Of a stretch of DNA of 64,000 nucleotides, positions 12,484-23,600 are shown in pieces. A program made the translations under genes and the position numbers. Positions within the stretch are counted from its first letter, which is position 1. Every line of letters starts with the position of its first letter. Source of the stretch: Asterias rubens. Lineage: Eukaryota; Echinodermata; Asteroidea; Forcipulatida; Asteriidae. The DNA is taken from the NCBI RefSeq assembly GCF_902459465.1, contig NC_047062.1, forward strand, positions 18,483,994 through 18,547,993, written 5' to 3'. The notes under the pieces are model-generated. The model worked only from the letters and a program-made list of their open reading frames with translations. It did not search any database and was not told the origin of the DNA.

Positions 12484-14082
12484 TATGTCCTCTATGCAAT
12501 ACTATCCGGAGGACAGTAGTGCATATGCAATAATGTCCGCCGGACGGTTTTGCATAATGCAATCGTGTCCGCCTGGACGCTGCTGCATAATGCAATTGTG
12601 TCCGCCCGGACACATTTGCATATGCAGTTGTGTCCGCCCCGTGCAAAACCGTCCTTGCAGTAAAACGCCCTTAGTTGACGGAACACGTTCGCCATTTTTT
12701 TTTCTCAAGCTAAGTGCATGTCATGAATGACATGGGAAAGGTTCGGCCGTTGGGATTTCGCTGCAATCATAATACGTGAATATTCATGCTGCATATTATT
12801 ATAGGCTACGTACGTAGGTTCAGTGTGCATACACGCTGGCTTACGCGCGCACACATACATAGAGTCATGTACTTGTCCGCCGGACGGTTTTTGCATAGCC
12901 GCGGACACGATTGCATATGCACAAATGTCCGGAGAGAACAGTAATTGTATGGCGGAAACCATTGCATCTGACACCGGCCATGCACGCAAGCTCATCAACG
13001 TGCACTTTTTTCCACGGCGAGATTTAATATAAATTTTATGCGCAAGGGGCTGATTTAACTTGAGGCGGGAGTGAGTTCCTCTTTTCTGTAGCTGGTTCTC
13101 GGATGTATAGCCTAGGCTAGGCCTACAGGGTTAAGCGTCTATGAGATCGGGCATTAAATTATTTGTTTTATGTCACTTTTTGCCGAGTTGTTGTCTTAGT
13201 GGTTCCCTTGCTTGATAATGCACCGATTTATTGTTGGACGGTGTTATGGAGTGAGTTCTTTGTAACTGCAGGCCTAGCAGTCTAGCTGATGTGTGCAGAA
13301 TCTTTGAAGTAGGCTATCAAATCATGGAGGTACTTTGAGGTTCCGTCGCAGTTTACGCTCTATAGGCCTCTACGGGGCCCCCCAAACGGACTAATTGCCG
13401 TTTACAAATCTGGCTGCTGTTCGTTCATTCACAAAGTTCTAAGATATTGTGTTCTGAATGTTAAAAACTCCCCATTTCCGCTGCCATTTCCCTTCAGAAT
13501 GATATGTTCGTTGTTGATTACAAATACACGTCCCCCACATCTCTTTTCAACACTCAGCCACTTTAAAACTTTGAAGTGATTTTTCACAAAACTTGCAACC
13601 GTCGGCGGCCGCCGGTGTCAGATGCAATTGTGTCAGCTATGAAATATTGTCCGCTCCGGACACTTTTGCATATGCAATCGTGTCCGGGGTTATGCAAAAA
13701 CCGTCCGGCGGACATGTACATGACTGTACATTATGTGCGCGCGTAAGCGAGCGTGCATGCACTGAACCTACATACATGTAATATGCAGCATGAATATTCA
13801 CGTATTTTATGATTGCAGCGAATACCCAACGGCCGAACATTTCCCATGTCATTCACGACATGCACTTAGCTTGAGACAAAAAAATTGCGAACGTGTTCCG
13901 TCGACCAAGGGCGTTTAATTTACTGTAAGGACGGTTTTGCACGGTGCGGACACAACTGCATATTCAATGTGTCCGGGCGGACACAATTGCATTATGCAGC
14001 AGCGTCCGGGCGGACAAGATTGCATATGCAAAACCGTCCGGTATGCAATAATGTCCTCCGGATAGTATTGCATAGAGGACAT
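12484..14082. mobile_element. Large modular foldback element (two ~480-bp inverted arms)
   Basis: A 1.6 kb imperfect palindrome. The left arm (about 12484-12975) is repeated as reverse complement in the right arm (about 13610-14082), around a ~630 bp unrelated centre. Matching landmarks include ATGTCCTCTATGCAATACTA at the left tip versus TAGTATTGCATAGAGGACAT at the right tip, and CACTGAACCTA near the inner part. Each arm's outer part is built from ~32-33 bp modules with a GTCCG..CGGAC palindrome plus a TGCATATGCA or TGCATAATGCA palindrome (module starts near 12534, 12566, 12599 and 12631). No long reading frame is present. The structure fits foldback-type DNA elements with long, internally repetitive inverted repeats. 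I could not identify a convincing target-site duplication. It ends about 530 bp upstream of the DPP3 start codon. Confidence 0.8.
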
Positions 14083-14616
14083 CGCACGTACGCTGCGGCG
14101 TTTTTTTAATCAGTCTGTTCCCCATAAAATTGTAGCAGTAGATGGCATCCTTGTCGTGATGTTGTGACGGGGATCCCGACAAAGTATGGTTATCGAACCC
14201 AAATTGGGGTCTGGTGCTCGATCTCGCGGTATGTATAATGCTGAAAACCAATTGTGTGGATTTTATTCTGAGAACGTGTGTAACATGTGTACTGTGTACC
14301 GTACAAAACACATTCTCGCAATAAAAGCATTCCACCGGTGTTTTGTGATCAAGATCGAAGCGGTTCAACCACGGCCGGGCACACCTGAGATTGGATTGTA
14401 GGCAAAAAGGATAGTTTGAATTGGGTTGACCCTATTGCGTATGGGGCTACGGAGTGGATTGGCACTTGGAGCTACTGCGACCACAATCATCCTACGATCA
14501 CATCGTTTCTTTGCCCGGCATAATTTCCCATTTCGGCTTGTCAGTCACTCATCATCATCTCTCGTTACCTCATCACAAACCATCTCCTCAACTCAAGCCG
14601 CCGGCAGCAAGTTACC
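14083..14616 (+). promoter_or_regulatory. DPP3 5' flank / 5'UTR region
   Basis: Sequence between the foldback element and the DPP3 start codon. An in-frame stop (TAA at 14521) with no ATG between it and 14617 supports the chosen start. An out-of-frame ATG at 14441 opens a 79-codon frame that runs past the DPP3 start to 14680; if transcribed it would be an overlapping upstream ORF. No TATA box could be assigned. Confidence 0.45.
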
Positions 14617-17600
14617 ATGGCAACCACCCAACCCACTGACTTATCCCAATTCCTCATCCCAAACGATGTACCCATTGTAACCCTGGAGTGTAAGAAAGCC
14701 TTTCAGGCGCTCACCTCGAAGGAGAAGAAGTACGCCCATTATTTGGCCAAGGCATCTTGGTGTGGAGGGCTGATTTGTCTCTTCCAGACATCCCCGGAAG
14801 CTCCCCTCATCTTCCTCCTCTTGCAGAAACTGTTCAAGGCAGAGGATGTTACGGTCTTGAAAGAGAAGGCATTAAAAGCTGGCTTGATTGATGATGAGTT
14901 TCAGGTAAATGCAAAGATGATAGACCAAGTAAAACAGTAACTTTTTGGCGCTGTACTATCTTTTAATGTTTTTTAACAATAACAATAACATGTCTGTTCT
15001 ACTGTTCAGTATTATTTGTTTATTATATTATTATTATTTATTTATACAATTAAAAGTAGTTGCGATGATCGAAACCCTCCATCCTCCCAACGTCGGGAGA
15101 AGGATGGAGGGTTACAATTATTGCAACAATTATCGCAGATGCGTAGAGTAGTAGTTGCCATTTAATCTGATAACCATCTATCGAATCCTTCCTGGCGATC
15201 GCAGACCGATGATTACCGCAACCGTATAATAGCAGATGGATTTTTTTGAAAAGTTTTTGTATCCTGGCTTGAACTTTTTCACAAATTTTTAGTACAAAAA
15301 GGAATGTATAATTTAGTAAATTAGATACTAATTTATTTCATAACAAAGGAAAAAGTGGTGGCAGCTATACAGAATCTTTTCCGTTTGTTTTCTTCCTAGA
15401 TAAAAAGACTGATGTTAAAATAAAGCCATATTAAAGACACTGGACACTATTGGTAATTTACAAAGACCAGTCTTTTCACTTGGTGTATCTCAACATATGC
15501 ATACAAAACTTAATAACCTGTGAGAATTGACCTCAATTGGTTGTCAAAGTTGCGAGATAATAATGAAAAATGAAAGAAAAACACCCTTGTCACATGAAGT
15601 TGTATGCTTTCATATGCTTGATTTCGAGCGGTCCATTTCGAGAGCTTGAGATCTAAATCTGAGGTCTCAAAATCAAATTTGTAGAAAATTACTTCTTTCT
15701 CGCAAACTACGCTACTTCAGAGGGAGCCGTTTCTCACAATGTTTTCATACTATCAACAGCTCCCCATTACTCGTTACCAAGTAAGGTTTTATGCTAATAA
15801 TTATTTTGAGTAATTACCATACTAGTGTCCACCGCCTTTAAAGCCATTGGACCCTTTCGGTACAGAGAAAAGAAAAAAAAAGTTCACAGATTTACAAATA
15901 ACTTACAGGGTTTACCAAAGGTAGTGGTGAAAGACTTCTCTTGAAATGTTATTCCATGAAATGCTTTACTTTTTGAGAAAACAGTAATTTAACAATTACA
16001 GATTTATTTTAAACACATGTCATGACACGGCGAAGGATGGGTTTTCCCGTTATTTTCAATGACCGATTGAGCCTAAATTTTCAGGTTGGTTATTTTATAT
16101 ATAAGTTGTGGTACACGAAGTGTGGGCCTTGGACAATACTGTTTGTCAGAGTCCAATGGCTTCAACACTCAGCCCTTATTAACACTCAGCCCAAAATGTT
16201 GGGCTAATAACGTTACCTCAACTTTATATATATTTTTACACTGGTGGTCCTAGGGGTAATACCAAGACAAGGTAGTATAATACTGCACTGACCATACCTT
16301 TGATAAAAAGATTAAGCCTACTAATGTATGTAGGCTGCACTATAAAATCAAGTTTTGATCACAAATTTAAGAGGACCCAGCAAGTAATATCAAAGTAAAA
16401 CAAAACAAACACAACAATGGTTTGGTACTGGTAATCAGTGATTTTTCTGAAATTAAATTTATCATTTACTTATCACTTTGCAATTTAATCTGTGATGTAA
16501 TCTTTCTTTCTTATTGTAGGCATTTTTGACCTATGCAGCCGCCTTCTTTGCAAACCTTGGAAACTACAAGTCGTTTGGTGACACAAAGTTCATTCCTGGT
16601 TTATCAAAGGTAAAAATTTTGTTGGCATCATAGACTTTTCTGTTGAAGTGGCTTATCAAAATGCCGACCAACAGTCCCACTGGCTAGCTCAGTGTTTCTC
16701 AAAGTTGTACATTGTAAAAAATCTGTCTGCCACAACGTCTTCAAGTTCAAGTCCCGTATATGGGAAATCTTAGCAGAAATAGAAGCTTTATACTATAGAT
16801 GATGTGACCTGTGACATCACATGTTTACAAAAGAGCCACAGAGCCTGGACTTCCTGCAGCCACGATTTGTACACAGCTCAATGGAAGAAAACATCAAATC
16901 TTATATTTTTATGGAGATTGTACTGTGTAATTCTTATCAACTTTTGATATGATGAAAGGGGGTGCATCTCAAAACTTGTCCAGCTTTTACTTTCATAACT
17001 CTCGGTTTTATGTGGAAATTATGACACAAAATGTCAACTTTCCCATAGAACCAGTGTAGTATCTTGCCTGCCAGAATATTCAAAGAATATGTACGAGGTC
17101 ACACTTATTATAAAAAGAAGTTCACGTGGTCTATACAAACCAGTGAAAAAAACTCCATGGTAACACTGAGTTGTCACTGAAAAGACAAGGCAAAACTCTT
17201 TTATTTTAAAAAAGGAAATATGTATGGGACTTCATTCATAAACAAGTTATATTTTCCAAATTTTAACAATATTTCAACTCCATATGGAAGTATTTCTCAA
17301 AGGAATTTGCAATTGTATTTAATTAATATTATAATAGCCACTGATTAAAACTGTTTTATCAAAATGGCCAATGCTGTATTTGACTTGTAATCATTGTTAA
17401 TATTGGCTGTATAAACAGGACAAGTTAGTTTCTCTAGTGAAGGCCAGTGCAGCGTACACATCAGACTCTTCATCTCTTGATGAGCTGATCTCACTATGTG
17501 GAGATGCCATCTACTCACTCTCCAAGAAGGAGCAGCAGTTGGGGCTGGGAGATGATGTGAGTTTGCTACGCATTCAGGTTTTTTTTGGTATCAGTGGAAC

Positions 17601-20600
17601 AAAAGTTTGTTTACCCAAAGCTTTCTAAAAGAAATACTAAACAATTTTTGTGTACTAAGCTGGTAAGTTGGTATCAACATAGCAAAATATTTTGACTGAA
17701 CTTATTTTGTGCAAACTGGATGCTAATATTGAGTAGTAACTGATGATTTTTGAATAGCAATTGATACATTTTGCGTAGCATTTTGTGTAGCATTTTACGT
17801 AGCATTTTGCGTAGCATTTTGCGTAGCATTTTGAGTAGCATTTTGCTCCGCTATACAAGGGGAATCATTCACTGATCAACTTGTACTCCTTTCCATTCTG
17901 TAATTCACTGTCTACTTCGTTTTCCAGAAAATCATTCTTGACAATCTTCCCCCAGTTTATTTATTTGACATCAACAGACACCATTATGCTACACTATTAT
18001 GATCACTAATAATAAACCTATTATTTAAAAACCACAACTGGCCAGTTTTGATTTTTTTTTTGGATCAACATGATAAAGTCGATTTGGAAAGGTTTGCGGT
18101 AACACCATGTAATGACTATCTCTAATGAGTTGGGGTGGTTCTGAAAAGAACCGCTGGTTTCAACTCGACATTTCGATCAGTATGCTCTGATCGTCTTCTC
18201 GAGGGGGTGGTTCGTAAAAGAACCGTTGGTTTCAACTGGGCATTTGGATCAGTATGCTCTGATCGTCTTCTGAACCGTTGGTTTCAACTCGACGTGTCGA
18301 TCAGTATGCTCTGATCGTCTTCTCGAGGGGGTGGTTCGTAAAAGAACCGTTGGTTTCAACTGGACGTTTGGATCAGTATGCTCTGATCGTCTTCTGAACC
18401 GTTGGTTTCAACTCGACGTTTCGATCAGTATGCTCTGATCGTCTTCTGGAGAAAGCTGGTACTATTGTAAATATTTATTGTAAATAATAATTGTGTTCAT
18501 TGTTTGGTGTTTGTAGGGAATTACAACCTACTTTTCAGGTAACTGTACTATGGCAGATGCTGAGTTTGCTAAGAGGTTTATGGTAGAGAAGGTAAGGCAG
18601 AGTTTTCTTTAAAATACTTCTATAGTTTAATTTAACAACTTAATGTTGTAGTTCAATTTGACAACTTCTTACGGGCATTGGATTACATGAAATGCATTGC
18701 CTCCAAGTTTCCCATAGACAAAGGTTTTCCAATAGAAGTGCCCTTTGAAAAATAAAAAAAAAGGCATTGTTCCCTCTTAAGTATGAAATTCCATGCCTGT
18801 AATCTTGAACAAGAGTGAATAATTTTGTTGTCGAAACAATCTAGATTCAGTGATACTATGTTCATTTGCTTATAAATACTCTCGGCAATTTGTTCTTTTT
18901 AAAGCTAATCCATGAAACACTATGGTAACTGAAGCTGCTCCCGAGTCACAATAAAGAAGTTTTAAAGAGAGTTTAAATAAACTTGACTTGAACTGTAAAT
19001 TATGTCCCACCAGTATGCTTTGCTTTGGTCATCACAAATCTTTGTTCTGGTCCTCTTCCCATAGAACATTGATGCATACAATACTCGTCTCTTCAAGACC
19101 CAAGATGGTGACGGCAAGGTTGTATATGAAGTACGTCTTGCATCATCTCAAACTGGTAAGTTTTCCATAATCAACACTAATGATTGTATTTTTTAGTTTG
19201 GGTTGAACAAAGAAGAATCAGCTAGAGCGGGTGTTGAACCTGTGACTTCCGGATTAACATACCGGCCCTCTTCAACAGAGCTATCATATGGCCCTATGTT
19301 GGCGGTCTCCCTTCCCTGTTTTGTCAATATCTCTGTTTGGGGTTGCCAGTCGGAAGCTATTCAACCTGTAAACTGCTGTATAGTCGGGGATCACACCAAG
19401 TTTTAGCTGTAATTTACTCTTGCAAAACATGGTTAAAGGCGTGACGCCTTGACCCTAGCAAAGTTTTTTGTTAAAGGCTTATCATAATTGATATTTCAGG
19501 CACAGAAGATGGTGATAGCTTGAAGCTTGGAGCTTATACCTTCGAGGGTCTCGCGGTAAACGTGACCAGGGGTGACTATTCAAAGTTGATGAAGCTAGTG
19601 TCTGATAATCTACTCAAAGCAAAGGTAAGCATAGTAGAATTATTAACCATTGTTTCACAGAGGCCACAGATGACATGGCCGCTGTTACCCTGGTCTTCAC
19701 CTTGGTGCCCCTAAGAAGGGCTTCACCTTGGTGCCCCTAAGAAGGTCTTCACCTTGGTGCCCCTAAGAAGGTCTTCACCTTGGTGCCCCTAAGAAGGTCT
19801 TCACCTTGGTGCCCCTAAGAAGGTCTTCACCTTGGTGCCCCTAAGAAGGTCTTCACCTTGGTGCCCCTAAGAAGGTCTTCACCTTGGTGCCCCTAAGAAG
19901 GTCTTCACCTTGGTGCCCCTAAGAAGGTCTTCACCTTGGTGCCCCTAAGAAGGTCTTCACCTTGGTGCCCCTAAGAAGGTCTTCACCTTGGTGCCCCTAA
20001 GAAGGTCTTCACCTTGGTGCCCCTAAGAAGTTTCCTTAAAACTGAAAAATAATTCAAATTAAAGTGCACCTTTCAGCAACCAGGAAGGTTTGGGTAGGGT
20101 GGAAGGGTAGGACTGTAAGAGTGATTGGGTGGTGTGTTTTGTATTTTCCATTGTACAGTAGTATTTAAGTTGATTGTTTTGTTTGTTGTACATTATCTTG
20201 TAATGTGTACTTTCCAATAGACCCCTTGCATAATGCGAAACGCTATAGGGAAGCTGAGGTCAGGCACCTGTTAGTACGTACAGAGAAAAGCTCTTGGCCA
20301 TTGGCATGATTTGCCTCCTTTGGCCTCAGTGAGGGCACTTTTTGGAATCAGTGAGGACGCTTTTGGAGTGTGGCGTCACATGCAAGGGTCTATAAGGATT
20401 TCATTGTCATACTGTAATTTTAACATTTCTGTTGTGTTTGGTTGCAGGAGTTTGGGGCCAATGATCATGAAAAGAAGATGCTTGAGTTATACGCACGTAG
20501 CTTCACCACGGGGTCACTACAAGATCACATGGATGGGTCTAGGAGCTGGATTAAAGACAAGGGACCAATCGTAGAACAGTAAGAAATGTTGTTCATTTAT

Positions 20601-23600
20601 ACCTATTGGCTTATAACTTTTCAATGTTTTAAATTTTTTCATGTGAAAATGCCGAGTCCACTTGAAGCTTTTGGTTTAGGTGCTTATCAGTGTTTTTCTC
20701 ATTCCGCACTAATGCTAAAAATAGAAGCTAAGTACCCGGATGTCAGAAGAAAGTGTCAAATTTCACTAACGCGCACATACGTCTAACGTTTAAATTGTAT
20801 GTTTACCCGCGACTAACTACTGCTGCAGTTTAGCGTGTTGATGACGCAGTGATAGCGTAGGTGGTGTGGCATGTTTGTCTGACAGCTAGGTATTTTAAGC
20901 TAAAGTGTTGTCACTATAGTCATTAACTTATAGTCATTAACTTCTCGTTTCCTGTTCATCCTGTTACTTGCGCTAATTGTGCTTTTGGATGTGTAATCAA
21001 TAAAAAGATTTTATGCACTTCAAGTGTTAAGTCAAACCCTACGTTGTACTGATGTTATCCGTTCATTTGAATTGCAGCTACATTGGCTTCATTGAGACGT
21101 ATAGAGATCCCTTTGGTATGCGTGGAGAATGGGAAGGTAACCTAATATTTCAATAATTATTATGATGATTACCATTTTAGTTGTCAATTTAATTTTGAAC
21201 ATAATTAACTTGTGAACCAACATGCCATCCGTGGTGTTGGAAATTTGGTTCTACCAAATTGCGGACTGTGTTAGTTCAAAAAGAAAACCACACAATTTTG
21301 AGGTGTATATTTGTGTGGATCATTATATTCTACTTTTAAAACATTTTTCCAACCGTATTCATTTCATACCAAGCGTTTTTTTATTGCACAAAGCGCCCAA
21401 TTCAAAGGCAATGCATCCCTTGAAATTTACAAAAAACAAGTAAGACTACGGTAATGCAGCTTTGTTTGACCTCCAGGTTTTGTGTCAATGGTCAACAAGG
21501 AGATGAGCGCAAAGTTTGGCAATCTAGTCGAGAATGCAGAGAACTTTCTACCCTTACTACCATGGCCCAAGGCCTATGAGAAAGACGTCTTTCTTAAACC
21601 GGACTTCACCTCACTTGATATCCTGAGCTATGCATCTAGCGGCATACCAGCAGGCATCAACATTCCAAACTGTGAGTACGAGTTCTATTTCACTCTTTCA
21701 GGTAGGGACTGAAAAACCCAATCCACATGCAAGGCTCTGGTCTGAGGTGGGAATCGAACCGGTGTCCACAGAGGTGAAGGGCAGGGACAGAAACCACTGA
21801 GCCAAACCTGGTCCCAACCTGAGACTCTACATGGCATTGCAGCCTGAAACCATCCAAAACTAGTTAACACTAACTAAGAAAGGTTCTAATAATGATGTGA
21901 CTAAATAGGAACTGTGTTTTTCTTTTCTCGGTCCATGACTAGATGACGATATACGTCAAGATGAGGGTTTTAAGAATGTGTCTCTCGGTAACGTCTTATC
22001 TGCACATACTAAAGACCAGAAGGTTACATTCCTGACTAACGCTGACAAGGTAGGTGTTTAAAGACATTTTAAACCCATATTACTGGTCAGTTCCTCACTT
22101 AAAATCTACAAAATAATTTATAAAAAACTTTGAATATAAGGTTTTTGGTTGTAATTCTTGTGAAAATATAATTAACAAATGCGCTCAGATTCATGTGGAC
22201 CAATATTGTAAATTCGTCTACTCATGCATCATTGTTACTGATCTGTCTTTTTATCTTTAGGAGCTGTACAGCACTCTCAAAGCCCCGTCCTTTGAGGTAC
22301 AAGTTGGACTTCATGAACTGTTGGGTCATGGAAGCGGAAAACTCTTTATCAAAGATGAAAAGCAGAACTTCAACTTTGACATTGAGAATGTCAAACACAC
22401 TGAAACAGGAGAGAAGGTTGGTCAGGTTTAACTCAAACTAAAACCAAATTATAGAAACAATTTCATTGATCAAGTGAGAAAAAAGAGTTAGCTGTTGCAA
22501 ACTGCTTCACCTGTAGAGCATCACCTTAATCTTCATAATCACTCCACATCATAGACAGGGCGTTGAGGCACTAGGGTAACCACAGAGGGACTGTTCGTCC
22601 AAAAAGGGAGAAACTGTGCATAAGGCGCCTTCAGACCATTCAACCCTATGGCCAGCAGCCGATTTCACGAAACGCTAGGATTAATCCTATCTCGAGTTAG
22701 GACGAGTAACCTGTCCTAACTTAGGATGGGTTTTATGCGTCCAAACGTCTTCGAATACGGAACTGAACTCGTCATAAGTCCTAAGATTAATCCTAAGTTA
22801 GGAAGAGTTTGGTGAAATCGATGGCTGATCATCCAAGAAGGAAATGTCTAATAACACTTAGTCTTTGCATTCTTCTTTTCTCATTTAATGAGATTGTCAC
22901 AGGTTGTTATTGTGTATCATGAAAGAAGATTGTAACCTCGGAAAACCAATAATGTAATAATCCCTTTACAATTTAATCCTTGAATTTCTTAGATCCAGAG
23001 CTGGTATGAAGCAAACGACAACTATGACAGTAAATTCCCGATCATAGCTTCGTCATATGAAGAATGCAGAGCAGAGTGTGTTGGTTTATATCTGTGTCTC
23101 AACAAGAATGTACTCCAGTAAGTTTAAATACAAGTTCACCAAGTTTTCAGGAGTTTGCTCAAACAGAGTTTTGCCTAAAAACATTCGGAGTTGGCAAACT
23201 AGTTCCCAAGGCGAAGCTGAGGGAACTAGGTTCAAGGAGCTAAAAGTGAGGAGCAAATAGCAAATGTCCACCTACAAACGATATTACATTTGTCAATAGG
23301 ACATTGCTAGTTTTGCATAGGTAGTGTCTATAGACCTTTATCATGCTGCCTCCATCCTGGTCATGTTCCTTGTATCGGATAACAACAATGAATGCTAATA
23401 ATCATGTTGAAAATAGGAACCAGACTATTTTGTTCTTCCAGCCTCAGTTTGGTAACATTAACATCAATGGGAGAAATTCAAAATGGCTTCACCGTAAGGT
23501 ATATAGCTGCCTTTTTCGGTTCCGCACCTGCATTAACTGATATTGCAAGCTTTACTTGCAGGATTTTTGGTCATGAAGGTAGTGCAGCTGATGACATCAT

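Noticed and set aside
12437-12730. Cys-rich small proteins translated from the foldback arms
   Set aside because: Frames on both strands are repetitive (CIMQ-type words) because of the tandem palindromic modules; no evidence of coding.
14441-14616. Mitochondrial presequence for a longer DPP3 isoform
   Set aside because: The frame differs from DPP3 and no splice pair was found that would join them.
18133-18450. Hammerhead ribozyme array
   Set aside because: CGAAAC and a nearby stem are present, but the CTGATGA core is absent and the required three-way pairing cannot be drawn.
19695-20030. Possible CRISPR-like array of 26-bp repeats
   Set aside because: Repeats are directly adjacent with no spacers, lie in a eukaryotic intron, and match a dispersed repeat. 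It is a minisatellite.
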